Shown one piece after another: positions 26,790 to 34,924 of a stretch of DNA of 59,543 nt. Position 1 is the stretch's first letter. Each line of letters starts with the position of its first letter. The notes below the pieces were generated by a model. The model was not told the origin of the DNA, made no database searches, and worked only from the letters and a program-made list of their open reading frames with translations. Where the stretch lies: NCBI GenBank assembly GCA_937923325.1, contig CAKZUQ010000040.1:1-59543 (forward strand), in the 5' to 3' direction. This stretch comes from an uncultured Bacteriovoracaceae bacterium. GTDB lineage: Bacteria; Bdellovibrionota; Bacteriovoracia; Bacteriovoracales; Bacteriovoracaceae. The position numbers and the translations under genes are program-made.

Positions 26790-27752
26790 ATGTCTAATTT
26801 TCAAATGTTATTAATACTTACATCCCTAGTGTCTTGTTCAGGAATCAAACCAATACAACGAAATGGCCACAATAAAGATTTAGTTACGAAAGTTAAAAAT
26901 CTTAAAGAAAAGAAAACCAAAAAATTACCAGTAAACTCTGTAAAAATTCAAAAGTTTTGTAAGAAACTAGATAAAAAGTTTCAAACTTATAACTGGAGCT
27001 ATTCCAAGTGCGAGATGTTCAAATGGAAATCTGTCAGGACTTCACACTTTGGTAACCCTATAATGTGGACAGTTCTAGAAGGCAAAAACTTTACAGAGAC
27101 TTCTAAAACTACCCTACTGATGTGTGGTGTTCATCCAGATGAAATTACACCTGTTAAGTTTTGCTTCGATATATTGAATGACTTCTTAAAAGATCCTCAA
27201 CTCTATAGTGAAAGCAAAATTATTTTAGCACCCATAGTGACAACAGACCCCTTCTTTTTTAAACGACCAACTAGGACAAACTCAAAAAAAGTAGATGTTA
27301 ATAGAAATTTTCCAACATCTGACTGGAATGAGTCAGCATTAAAACTTTGGAAGAAAAAGTACTACAGTAATAAAAGAAGGTTTCCTGGACACAAATCACT
27401 GACTGAGCAAGAAACTATTTTTCAAGTAAATCTTATCAAGTTATATAAACCAGACTATATCATCTCTGTTCATGCCCCACTTCAACTATTAGATTATGAT
27501 GGGCCCTCACTAAAATCTAAAAGTTCAATTGAAACAAAGAACATACTAACTCAAATGAGTAAAAAAGCAGGTAACTATAAAATTGCTAATTACCCATTTT
27601 ATCCTGGTAGTCTAGGTAACTGGGCAGGTAATGAAAGAGGTATACCAACATTTACACTAGAGTTACCTAATAGTGATTGGAATAAAACTGACAAATATTT
27701 TAAAGTATTTTCACCAGCTGTTTATCATTTAATTAATGCGCATAAACAATAG
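26790..27752 (+). CDS. M14-family zinc carboxypeptidase lipoprotein (murein peptidase-like)
   Basis: The N-terminus MSNFQMLLILTSLVSCSG has a lipobox (LVSC), so the protein is probably a lipoprotein. The M14 metal site is visible as GVHPDEI (His, Glu) and later SVHAP (His), with VNRNFP for substrate binding and FTLELPNS supplying the catalytic Glu. The closest functional relatives are probably MpaA-like amidases that trim murein peptides. Spacing 0 between AAGGA and ATG is odd; the second ATG at 26805 is 15 bases from AAGGA, so neither start is ideal. It overlaps the next gene by 17 bases. Confidence 0.75.
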   Translation: MSNFQMLLILTSLVSCSGIKPIQRNGHNKDLVTKVKNLKEKKTKKLPVNSVKIQKFCKKLDKKFQTYNWSYSKCEMFKWKSVRTSHFGNPIMWTVLEGKNFTETSKTTLLMCGVHPDEITPVKFCFDILNDFLKDPQLYSESKIILAPIVTTDPFFFKRPTRTNSKKVDVNRNFPTSDWNESALKLWKKKYYSNKRRFPGHKSLTEQETIFQVNLIKLYKPDYIISVHAPLQLLDYDGPSLKSKSSIETKNILTQMSKKAGNYKIANYPFYPGSLGNWAGNERGIPTFTLELPNSDWNKTDKYFKVFSPAVYHLINAHKQ

Positions 27753-28407
27753 CACATACAAATACTTTACTGCGATTTATGCATGTTTGTTCTACATGCA
27801 CTACTCCCTAAAAGCTGGGAATTTTGTTTTTACAAATATCCCATTTCTCTTTTTTGGAACATTATTTAGCTATCACTTCTTACAAAGAAATATAATAAAC
27901 AGACTTCTGATTGCCTTGACAGCTTTATCATCAATTTTCCTACCATGGAATATGCTCTTTCAATATTCGATAATTTGCATTATCACATTGTTATATCCTA
28001 AATACTTAAGACCAAATTTATTTTTAAAACCTATATCAATATCATTAAGCTGGTGCTTACTTTTTAGGTCACAAGAAGTAGTACATCATATAGAAGCATT
28101 TTTTTTAATTATGGCCTTAAGTTTACCTTTCGACCTAAGAGATAAGAATGAAGATACAAAAATTAAAACCTTAGCTCACATCTTTGAAACCAGAAGCTTT
28201 CAAGTTCTATGTCTTATAATTTGGACTTTCTTCATAGCTTCAAGACTCTACATCGATGAACTAGAAAGTGTTAAATATACTCTACTTATTCTATCGATAT
28301 ACTATTGCTGTATACTTTTCTTGGTAAAGAAAGGAGCAAACAGATTTAGAACTTATATTCTTCTAGACTCTACGATAGCTCTTCAGTTTGCTTTAACTTA
28401 CTTATAA
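27736..28407 (+). CDS. UbiA-like prenyltransferase family membrane protein, reduced
   Basis: A 223-residue protein with about six to seven membrane helices. The segment LPFDLRDKNEDTK (130-142), followed by KTLAHIF, matches the second Asp-rich motif and following segment of UbiA-like prenyltransferases, and TLFSYHFLQR plus LYPKYLR resemble the short UbiA-like proteins of Bacteroidetes. The first NDxxDxxxD motif is not seen, so catalysis is doubtful. It starts 17 bases inside the peptidase gene and its 3' end overlaps the convergent ferrochelatase fusion by 38 bases. Confidence 0.5.
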   Translation: MRINNSTYKYFTAIYACLFYMHYSLKAGNFVFTNIPFLFFGTLFSYHFLQRNIINRLLIALTALSSIFLPWNMLFQYSIICIITLLYPKYLRPNLFLKPISISLSWCLLFRSQEVVHHIEAFFLIMALSLPFDLRDKNEDTKIKTLAHIFETRSFQVLCLIIWTFFIASRLYIDELESVKYTLLILSIYYCCILFLVKKGANRFRTYILLDSTIALQFALTYL

Positions 28408-30730
28408 CGAGTAAAGGGATAGTAATTGCCAATGCACCTAAGATATATGCCCAACTAGACCCAAACTTCCAAAATATTAAGCTTACACAGATTGGACCAA
28501 ATACTCTAGCTAAAGAGCCAAGAGACCTAAAATTTCCAAGATATTCTCCTTGTTTATCCTCATCACTTTTAAGAGAAACTAAAGAAGTTAAAGTAGGAAT
28601 AATTAAAGATGAACCAAATCCTAAAAAAGTTAAACCTAAAAATAGTGTAAATGTAGAATTCGCGTATGAGCATAAGAAAAGTCCAGGAATAACACTAATC
28701 AATCCTTTAATGGCCATCTTCTTTTCACCTACTCTAGCAGCTTTTCGCCTAACGTAGCCACCTTGAACTAAAGCTAAAACAATACCAATATAAACAAACA
28801 TATAAGCATTGTCAGATGAGCTGTACCCAAGTCTTTCCAATGCTAAGAAAGTTAAAGTGAACTCCATACCACTAAAAATGAAGATAAATAGAAAGTATGT
28901 ATAATTGATTATATTTACATCTTTTGAAGCTTTAGGAACTAATAATCTTATTGGATTAAAAGTTTTATTAGAAAATGAGTCGGCATTTTTATTAATATTT
29001 GTCTCTTCGAAAGAGTTAAAAACTAAGAGGAAATTTATGAGTGAAAGAACTGCAGCTATTATAGCGGGAGCAGAAAATGGATTCAACCCATAAGAGTTTA
29101 AACTAGATAGATCTATAAGACTAAAGATTCCTCCGATTGCAGGGCCAATCAAAAATCCCATAGCAAAAGCAATTCCAACGAAGGCCATTCCTCTTGATCT
29201 ATTCTCTTTAGAAGTAACATCAGAAACAACTGCAGTAGCAACTGATATGTTCCCCCCCATAATTCCTCCTACTAAACGAGATAAAAGAAGAATAGTAAAA
29301 GATCCCGAGAATATCCAGATAATATAACTTACAAGCATTCCAAAAATACTAAATTTTAAAATGGGAGCTCTTCCATATCTATCAGAAAGCTTTCCCCATA
29401 TCGGGGCAAATATAAATTGTAACAATGAGTACAACGCACCTAGGATTCCACCAAAAAGAACAATATTATTGACTTGGGAACCACCAGAAACTGTGAATGA
29501 TTCAATTAAATTAAATATAGAATTCAAGAAGAAATTATCCCTATCTACCTCTAAATAGTATTTGGCCATGCTTGGAAATAATGGAAATATAATAGAGAAT
29601 CCTACAAGATCTAAAAATAAAGTTAAAAACATTATTTTTAAACTAGACTTTGCTTTTTTATCTAATTTAGCAACTGACTTACCTTGACTCGGTAAATCCT
29701 TTCTTATTTCTTTTCGATTAGTTGTATAGAATAATTTATCTAATTCTTCTTTAGATCCATTTACTAACGTATTGATGTAATTAGAGTATTCCACAACCCA
29801 GTCTTGGTCATCATTTAAGCAAGGAATAAACTCAAGGTGACAATTTATCTCTTCTAATTCTTCTGCAAGTTCATTTCCAATCTCATCAGTTGTTTCCAAG
29901 CAGTCGATAACAAAACTAGGACAATAAACAGCAATACTTTTTGCTCCCTCATTCCCTAACTTTACTGCATACTCATCTGTTGCAGGCCCTAGCCATTTTT
30001 CACTCCCAAATCTACTTTGAAAGCACATATGAATTTTATTCTGCAGGTCATGCGATAATTGAGCTTTGATAAGTTTAAAAGTTTCGTAGCAATGAAGATA
30101 ATATTCATCTCTTTTTTCGGTAACTCTTCTTAAGGGAATTCCATGAAATGATATAATAAGCTCATCTATCTCTTTTCCAATTAATGTAGTTTCTATTTTT
30201 TTTGCACTTAAATCAATGAATGATTTTAAGCGATGATAGTTCGTAATAAACCTGATATCAGGAAAATTCACTCTTTTACTAAAGGATGCACCAACAACAT
30301 CAAAAACACTGGCAACAGTAGCCTCACTAAACTGAGGAAATTGTGGAATGACAACTAGTTCAACGGCTCTTTCGTCGTAGTCTTCAGACTCCCAGTGATC
30401 CAATAAGTCATTAACTCTAGGATAACTTAGTAAAAATGCGCTATTTAACTCTATATTTACATCTAGATGCGGTTTAATCTTTTCTACAAAGCTATTTGTG
30501 AGAGTTATTAAAGGAAATGACTCTCCGTCATAAATACGAGAATAAGCTTTAGCACTCTTTTTTGGCCTAAAAGGTAGTACAAATAGATTTAATATTATCC
30601 ACCAAAGAGCTCTAGGAAGATCTACAACCCTGGGATCACCTAAAAACTCTTTTAAATAAGATCTAACGTCTTTAGTTGAAGCACTTTTTGGTGAACCAAG
30701 CTGACCTAGAACAACTTTTGTTTTATTCAT
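28370..30730 (-). CDS. hemH: Ferrochelatase fused to a major facilitator transporter
   Basis: Residues 1-325 are a full ferrochelatase: LGSPKSAS, GDPRVVDLPR, the catalytic His196 in SFHGIP, CFQSRFG, and Glu279 in PSFVIDCLETTDEI. A charged linker (about 326-362, RKEIRKDLPSQGKS) leads without a stop into a 12-helix MFS domain (about 363-786) with motif A GKLSDRYGRAP. Ferrochelatase inserts iron into protoporphyrin IX as the last step of protohaem synthesis. A covalently joined exporter could move haem, porphyrin or something unrelated. No in-frame start with a ribosome site is evident at the junction. It is the only haem gene in the window. Confidence 0.88.
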   Translation of the reverse strand: MNKTKVVLGQLGSPKSASTKDVRSYLKEFLGDPRVVDLPRALWWIILNLFVLPFRPKKSAKAYSRIYDGESFPLITLTNSFVEKIKPHLDVNIELNSAFLLSYPRVNDLLDHWESEDYDERAVELVVIPQFPQFSEATVASVFDVVGASFSKRVNFPDIRFITNYHRLKSFIDLSAKKIETTLIGKEIDELIISFHGIPLRRVTEKRDEYYLHCYETFKLIKAQLSHDLQNKIHMCFQSRFGSEKWLGPATDEYAVKLGNEGAKSIAVYCPSFVIDCLETTDEIGNELAEELEEINCHLEFIPCLNDDQDWVVEYSNYINTLVNGSKEELDKLFYTTNRKEIRKDLPSQGKSVAKLDKKAKSSLKIMFLTLFLDLVGFSIIFPLFPSMAKYYLEVDRDNFFLNSIFNLIESFTVSGGSQVNNIVLFGGILGALYSLLQFIFAPIWGKLSDRYGRAPILKFSIFGMLVSYIIWIFSGSFTILLLSRLVGGIMGGNISVATAVVSDVTSKENRSRGMAFVGIAFAMGFLIGPAIGGIFSLIDLSSLNSYGLNPFSAPAIIAAVLSLINFLLVFNSFEETNINKNADSFSNKTFNPIRLLVPKASKDVNIINYTYFLFIFIFSGMEFTLTFLALERLGYSSSDNAYMFVYIGIVLALVQGGYVRRKAARVGEKKMAIKGLISVIPGLFLCSYANSTFTLFLGLTFLGFGSSLIIPTLTSLVSLKSDEDKQGEYLGNFRSLGSLARVFGPICVSLIFWKFGSSWAYILGALAITIPLLVISKLKQTEELS

Positions 30731-30820
30731 AATTACCTATATTGAAATTTCTATTTCTTTTCTCTAATTTATATAATAAAAAGCAACTTATAATAAAAAC
30801 AATTATTTGAGAAGTTAGAC

Positions 30821-31339
30821 ATGGCCAAGAAAAAAACAGAAAGAACATCGAAGGAATTACGCACAGTGACATTACTTGGAAGTAATGAAACAAAGTACGA
30901 AAGTAACTACAACCCTAAAATTCTAGAAAAGTTTCCTAACAAGAATCCAAAGTCTGATGCTTGGACAACTTTTGTTTGTACAGAGTTCACCTCTCTTTGT
31001 CCAAAGACATCACAACCAGATTTTGCGAAGATATTTGTAAACTACATAGCAGATAAAGAAATGGTTGAAAGTAAATCGATGAAAATGTATCTTTTCAGCT
31101 TTAGAAATCATGGTGATTTTCACGAAGATTGTATACAAAAAATCTGTGACGATTTATATAAATTGATGAAACCAAAATATATAGAAGTCATCGGAGAATT
31201 TACTCCAAGAGGTGGAATAAGTATCTACCCTTACGCATCGAAATCAAATAGTGTTTTAAAATATAAAAAGCTAAGAGATCATAGATTCATGAATTTTGCC
31301 CCTGGTAAATATTCAATGGATTTAAATAGAATCTACTAA
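30821..31339 (+). CDS. queF: NADPH-dependent preQ0 reductase QueF (short form)
   Basis: QueF reduces 7-cyano-7-deazaguanine to 7-aminomethyl-7-deazaguanine on the queuosine path. The catalytic Cys is in EFTSLCPKTSQPDFA, the NADPH-binding E-S-K-S-x-K-x-Y motif appears as ESKSMKMYLFSFRNHGDFHE, and the C-terminal FTPRGGI is present. At 172 residues it is the homomeric type I form. tatA follows after 10 bases, so the pair is probably co-transcribed. Confidence 0.95.
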   Translation: MAKKKTERTSKELRTVTLLGSNETKYESNYNPKILEKFPNKNPKSDAWTTFVCTEFTSLCPKTSQPDFAKIFVNYIADKEMVESKSMKMYLFSFRNHGDFHEDCIQKICDDLYKLMKPKYIEVIGEFTPRGGISIYPYASKSNSVLKYKKLRDHRFMNFAPGKYSMDLNRIY

Positions 31340-31349
31340 AGGAAAATAT

Positions 31350-31529
31350 ATGTTTGGATTAGGAACAACTGAATTAATAATTATTGGTGGAATTATAGTT
31401 TTACTATTTGGAGGAAAAAAACTTCCAGCTTTAGGTAAATCTATGGGCTCAGCTATAACAAACTTTAAAAAAGGTTTAAACGAAAAACCAGATTCTATTG
31501 AAAATGATATAGAAAATAAAGATGCCTAA
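31350..31529 (+). CDS. tatA: Sec-independent translocase subunit TatA
   Basis: A 59-residue protein starting MFGLGTTELIIIGGIIVLLFGG, with the short N-terminal membrane helix, the conserved FGGKKLPALGKS hinge and an amphipathic helix (GSAITNFKKG), then an acidic tail. This is the standard layout of TatA/TatE, the pore-forming subunit that exports folded proteins. AAAGGA lies 6 bases before the ATG. tatB and tatC are not here. Its stop overlaps by 4 bases the end of the convergent SIS-domain gene. Confidence 0.93.
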   Translation: MFGLGTTELIIIGGIIVLLFGGKKLPALGKSMGSAITNFKKGLNEKPDSIENDIENKDA

Positions 31530-33004
31530 GCCTTAAGACTTTTAATAACGATGGACTCATCATCTTGAGTCCTATTTACATTAGAAATAACCCTTTTAAG
31601 TGCCTCTTCATAGCTTAAATCATGCTCTGATAACTCTCTGACATACCTGGTTGCTCTATCTATTAGTTTTAAATTTGAAGGCCTTACATAGCTCATTACA
31701 TTTGAATAGACTCGTCCAAGCTTCGTCATTACTAAAGTAGAATGTGTATTCAATAAAACTTTCACAGCGAGATGATCAATCAAGAGACTGGAACTTCTTT
31801 TAAATGAAAAATCTATATCCATTAAGCTAAAAGAGATTTTTTTGTCAGTTTTACTGATATCAAATATAACATTATTTAAATTTAAGCTATCTCTTCTAGC
31901 AATGGATTGTTCGCTAATATCAAATAAATATAAATCTTTACTAGTTAATTCATTTTGAATGTCATTCCAATCTAAACACCTTGGATTTCTTTTAAGTATT
32001 TTATTCCAGGCATCTTCAGTCTTGGTTGCCCCAGCGACTACAAGATAACACAAGGAGTGTGGATCACTAGAATTTTGTTCAAATGGTTTTAAACTAAAAG
32101 TAGGAGACCTCTCTGTTGTATCTGTAAGAGCACAAATAGCTAAGTCTTTGCTAACTTTATAAGTTATAATACCACCTGCTTTATAGTGCTTTGTCTCTCC
32201 ATTTATAAGAGCATTTAATTTAGAGTAGTCTAAATCAATAAGATATTTAAGATCTTTATTAAATCGATCCTCAAAGCATGCTTGCGAGTCATCAAAATTT
32301 AAAAGGGCCAAACCAACAACAAACATTTGAACAGTTGTTGCTTGCATTCGAGTACTACCAGAAATAGTCATCGCCCCCACAGTTAAGTTTATTTTTTCTA
32401 TTTGAGAGTTTTCTATAACTTTTTTAGATCTTTCAATATTTATCAACTCTTCATCAGGATTACAGTATAGAAAAAAAGATTTAACTTTTGAGATTTCTAC
32501 TGCAGCTAAAGAAGCTCCAATTACAAAGCTTGTTTCACCACCTTCTGTAATAGATATTAGTAAGTCCCCTTCACTAAAATCTAAATCAACTAACTGTCTC
32601 TTACCAAAATCTAAACGGTCCTCAAATTGCTCAACTGACTTAATTAATGCGAAGTCTCCTCCGGCCATAAAGCTTACAACTTGATCAGTATTGAATTTTT
32701 CACGAAACAAAAATTCTAAAGACAGTGCAAGTCTTCCAGTTGCACCACAACCACAAATAAAAACTCTATTTCCTTTACTCAAAGTACTTGAGATTGCTTC
32801 TTTTAATTTAATAGTTTCAATTTTTTTACTTTTTAAAACCTCTAGTGCATCAACATCTATCTCTTTACAAACATTAATTGCATCTTTTACATTTGAGATT
32901 TTTGATAATTTTTTTGATTTTTGATGAAAGCTTTCAGTGGTAAGTTCGCCTAACTGGAACTGTGATTTTATTTTTAGAAATTCATTTAAATTTAAATTTT
33001 TCAT
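31526..33004 (-). CDS. Double-SIS protein, MurQ / glucokinase-regulator (GKRP)-like
   Basis: The first SIS domain resembles N-acetylmuramic acid 6-phosphate etherase: ICGCGATGRLALSLE, ISITEGGETSFVIGAS and SGSTRMQATTVQM. MurQ is about 300 residues; this protein has 492 and a second, diverged SIS-like half, as in eukaryotic GKRP and its bacterial relatives. It may cleave MurNAc-6-phosphate during wall recycling or bind sugar phosphates. No Shine-Dalgarno is visible before the ATG. The U-tract of a GGA-hairpin RNA ends 16 bases upstream, so expression may depend on reading through that RNA. Confidence 0.8.
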   Translation of the reverse strand: MKNLNLNEFLKIKSQFQLGELTTESFHQKSKKLSKISNVKDAINVCKEIDVDALEVLKSKKIETIKLKEAISSTLSKGNRVFICGCGATGRLALSLEFLFREKFNTDQVVSFMAGGDFALIKSVEQFEDRLDFGKRQLVDLDFSEGDLLISITEGGETSFVIGASLAAVEISKVKSFFLYCNPDEELINIERSKKVIENSQIEKINLTVGAMTISGSTRMQATTVQMFVVGLALLNFDDSQACFEDRFNKDLKYLIDLDYSKLNALINGETKHYKAGGIITYKVSKDLAICALTDTTERSPTFSLKPFEQNSSDPHSLCYLVVAGATKTEDAWNKILKRNPRCLDWNDIQNELTSKDLYLFDISEQSIARRDSLNLNNVIFDISKTDKKISFSLMDIDFSFKRSSSLLIDHLAVKVLLNTHSTLVMTKLGRVYSNVMSYVRPSNLKLIDRATRYVRELSEHDLSYEEALKRVISNVNRTQDDESIVIKSLKA

Positions 33005-33020
33005 GTTAAAGCTTTTGCAT

Positions 33021-33101
33021 AAAAAAAGGGCCCTCCTGCATTGGGCCCTTCTTTTCTACTCGGCAAATCCTTGCCTTTTCAGATAACTTCCTGTCATCCA
33101 C
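33021..33101 (-). ncRNA. Candidate CsrA/RsmA-binding small RNA or leader with three GGA hairpins
   Basis: On the minus strand three successive hairpins each show GGA in the loop. The first (33098-33082) pairs GATGAC with GTTATC around AGGAA. The second (33075-33062) pairs GGCAA with TTGCC around GGAT. The third (33050-33026) pairs AAGGGCCC with GGGCCCTT around AATGCAGGA and is followed by T7, an intrinsic terminator. The linkers are A-rich and unpaired. ACAGGAAGU in the first closely matches the CsrA SELEX consensus RUACARGGAUGU. A -10 box TATACT (33113-33108) would start the RNA near 33101, giving about 80 nt. This is the layout of RsmX/Y/Z-type RNAs. Binding itself is inferred. Confidence 0.7.
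33026..33050 (-). terminator. Terminator hairpin of the GGA RNA, loop carries GGA
   Basis: An 8-bp perfect stem rich in GC with a 9-base loop, followed on the minus strand by seven T. On the plus strand only CTTTTCT follows, so it is best oriented for minus-strand transcripts. The stem itself could present a CsrA site. Confidence 0.85.
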
Positions 33102-33107
33102 ATATTT

Positions 33108-33113
33108 AGTATA
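33108..33113 (-). promoter_or_regulatory. -10 box of the GGA-hairpin RNA
   Basis: TATACT on the minus strand, 7 bases before the proposed RNA start. The -35 position 17-18 bases upstream is a T-run with little similarity to TTGACA, so activator help is possible. The rest of this 310-base gap (33114-33314) holds a small GATG-AAAGA-CATC hairpin near 33176-33188 and otherwise nothing clear apart from the ribosome site of the next gene. Confidence 0.45.
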
Positions 33114-33314
33114 ACCCTACTATTCAAAATAAAAAAGAAGTTTTTTTATTAGGCAAAAAATTCTTTTCAGTTACTGATGAAAGACATCGGAGATTATAAT
33201 AAAAATTGTTTGATGTAAGTTAATGTTAAGTAGAATAACTTTACTCACTAGAATATCTAAAAAAGCTCCATTACCATTAAAACTATAAGTGGCTAAATTC
33301 ACGAGGAGTCTTGA

Positions 33315-33632
33315 GTGTTATCATCAGTTTTAAAAAGTTTCATGCAGTACAAACTAAGAACATTTACTTACTATATCCCCTCGCCACCAAAGAGAAAAAC
33401 TGGTTATCAAGAAAAAGAGTTCGATCAACTAGTTGCATATATAAATAAAGAGAACTTTAAAATTGAAAATATTCAAACTCAACTTAGCAGTAATCATGAA
33501 TCTTCTGGTATGTGGGTAGTACTACAAATCCGACCACTTTGTAGAAAATCCAACGCAAAAGAACTTCAATATGAAATAGAAGACGACTCAACACAAAATC
33601 TAGACCTAGAGATAGAAGTATTAGATGCGTAA
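33315..33632 (+). CDS. Small hypothetical protein (GTG start)
   Basis: A 105-residue protein beginning with GTG, preceded at 6 bases by GAGGAG. The sequence has a basic N-terminus (KRKTGYQEKEFD), a central helix and strand VVLQIRPLC, and an acidic tail; no known family comes to mind. It overlaps by 8 bases the ferredoxin-like gene that follows, so the two are coupled and may act together, for example in metal or redox handling. That is only positional evidence. Confidence 0.7.
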   Translation: MLSSVLKSFMQYKLRTFTYYIPSPPKRKTGYQEKEFDQLVAYINKENFKIENIQTQLSSNHESSGMWVVLQIRPLCRKSNAKELQYEIEDDSTQNLDLEIEVLDA

Positions 33633-33864
33633 AACAATACTTTTAAAAAAACAAGCATCTAACAAGAAAATAATACTCAGACCGACACAAGAGGAGCAGA
33701 AAATAATCCTTTTAGAATATCTCAAAAAAATTAAAAAATTACCTATTGCTTCAAGTTGTAATGGCGAGGGAGTTTGTAAAAAATGTATCTTTAATGAGAG
33801 CCTACTTCTTTGTGAAATCAAAGTAAAAGATTCTCCAAAAGAAATAAAAATAAGCTACTTATAA
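33625..33864 (+). CDS. Miniature 2Fe-2S ferredoxin-like protein
   Basis: The 79-residue product contains SSCNGEGVCKKC followed by LLLC: Cys45, Cys51, Cys54 and Cys63. The CX5CX2C start with a fourth Cys matches the adrenodoxin-like 2Fe-2S fold (as in SGEGVCGTC proteins), but the gap to the last Cys is only 8 residues rather than about 30, so a large part of the usual fold is missing. Cluster binding is plausible, not certain. Its start overlaps the upstream small gene by 8 bases, and a bidirectional terminator follows. Confidence 0.65.
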   Translation: MRKTILLKKQASNKKIILRPTQEEQKIILLEYLKKIKKLPIASSCNGEGVCKKCIFNESLLLCEIKVKDSPKEIKISYL

Positions 33865-33866
33865 AA

Positions 33867-33888
33867 AAAGGCCTTAAATAAGGCCTTT
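33867..33888. terminator. Bidirectional intrinsic terminator
   Basis: AAAGGCCTT-AAAT-AAGGCCTTT forms a perfect 9-bp hairpin, with T-runs on both sides (A7 upstream, TTT downstream on the plus strand). It separates the ferredoxin-like gene from the convergent secreted-protein gene. Confidence 0.85.
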
Positions 33889-33920
33889 AAACGAAATAAA
33901 AATAACAAATTTATATTGGG

Positions 33921-34655
33921 CTATAAGGTTTTAATATTTCCCTGTCCACTTATCAAATAAGATTGTCCCTTCATAGTAGTCTGAAGAACTGTTTCTATCT
34001 TAAAATCTAAATCAATAACTGCCTGAGCAATTGGAAAATCTCTAGTTCCCGTATTAGAAATAGACTGTAAGCTATAGTTTACAGTTAGATCATAGCCAAA
34101 AAGAACTTTAATATGTTCAGGTTTAATAGAAGCACCTGTAATAAAAGCTCCATTACCATCTAATTGTCCACCATATGAAAAGATCACTTTCCATGCAAAG
34201 TCGACAGTTGTTGCCCCAAGGTAATTTTTAGTTTTTATTCTAAATTTCTTTACCATTGGTTCTTTCCAATTAGACATATCTAGAGTTGACATTGGTCCAG
34301 TTTTATTTGAATTCATAGGCAATACACTAATAGGAGCTGAGTCGATATTTACATTAGGCTTACCTTTTTGAACAAGTGTATAAATATCTTCACCAAGTGC
34401 AACAATTTCTTCTGTTTGCTCAATGATCTTACCTAAAGTAACCGGATTTTTAACAGGATCTGTAGCTTTTTTAAATTCTGCATAGCTATAATCAGCATAT
34501 TCCATTGCTACTTTCTCAGTAGATACAACCACTTCTTCAAGATAACCATCTTGACTCTCAACAACTTCAACGATCTCAATAGAATCAATCAAGTGATACT
34601 GATCGTTTGCAAAAACTGTAGTTGTTAATGCTAATAATAATAAAATTTTACTCAT
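33921..34655 (-). CDS. Secreted protein of unknown function
   Basis: I start it at 34655, where MSKILLLLALTTTVFA gives a signal peptide and GGAGAG stands a few bases upstream; a longer frame to 34703 adds 16 basic residues ahead of it without a ribosome site. The mature protein of about 228 residues is rich in beta strands, has an acidic N-terminus (VEVVESQDGYLEEVVV) and a C-terminal portion with IGAT/YGGQ-type turns. No family is recognised. It could be periplasmic or surface-bound. A TTGACC box in the gap upstream is a possible promoter. Confidence 0.7.
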   Translation of the reverse strand: MSKILLLLALTTTVFANDQYHLIDSIEIVEVVESQDGYLEEVVVSTEKVAMEYADYSYAEFKKATDPVKNPVTLGKIIEQTEEIVALGEDIYTLVQKGKPNVNIDSAPISVLPMNSNKTGPMSTLDMSNWKEPMVKKFRIKTKNYLGATTVDFAWKVIFSYGGQLDGNGAFITGASIKPEHIKVLFGYDLTVNYSLQSISNTGTRDFPIAQAVIDLDFKIETVLQTTMKGQSYLISGQGNIKTL

Positions 34656-34924
34656 AAGCTCTCCTTTTGTTATCTTTTGTTGAAGTCGTTTTACATAGAC
34701 CAAGCTTAACGGTCAACTTTTTAATAACTAAAAATTACTTACTAATTCTTACACTACAAATTAATACCTAAAGACTTAAAATCACGAAAAGCTATTATGA
34801 TAAAAGTAAAACAATGTAAGATTAAAAACAAAATGTTCCATAAGAAAGACTAATACTAAAAATAAGATATACTAATAAATTGTTTTACATAGTCAATTTA
34901 ATTTCTTTAGATTAATATTAGCCT

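Noticed and set aside
33005..33314. tRNA, 4.5S RNA or RNase P RNA in this gap
   Set aside because: None of the conserved cores is present (no TTCGAAT arm, no GGAAGGAAGCAG loop, no GAGGAAAGTC).
34688..34892. Direct repeat GTTTTACATAG at 34688 and 34882 as an operator pair
   Set aside because: Eleven AT-rich bases, only two copies and no symmetry; chance is a sufficient explanation.
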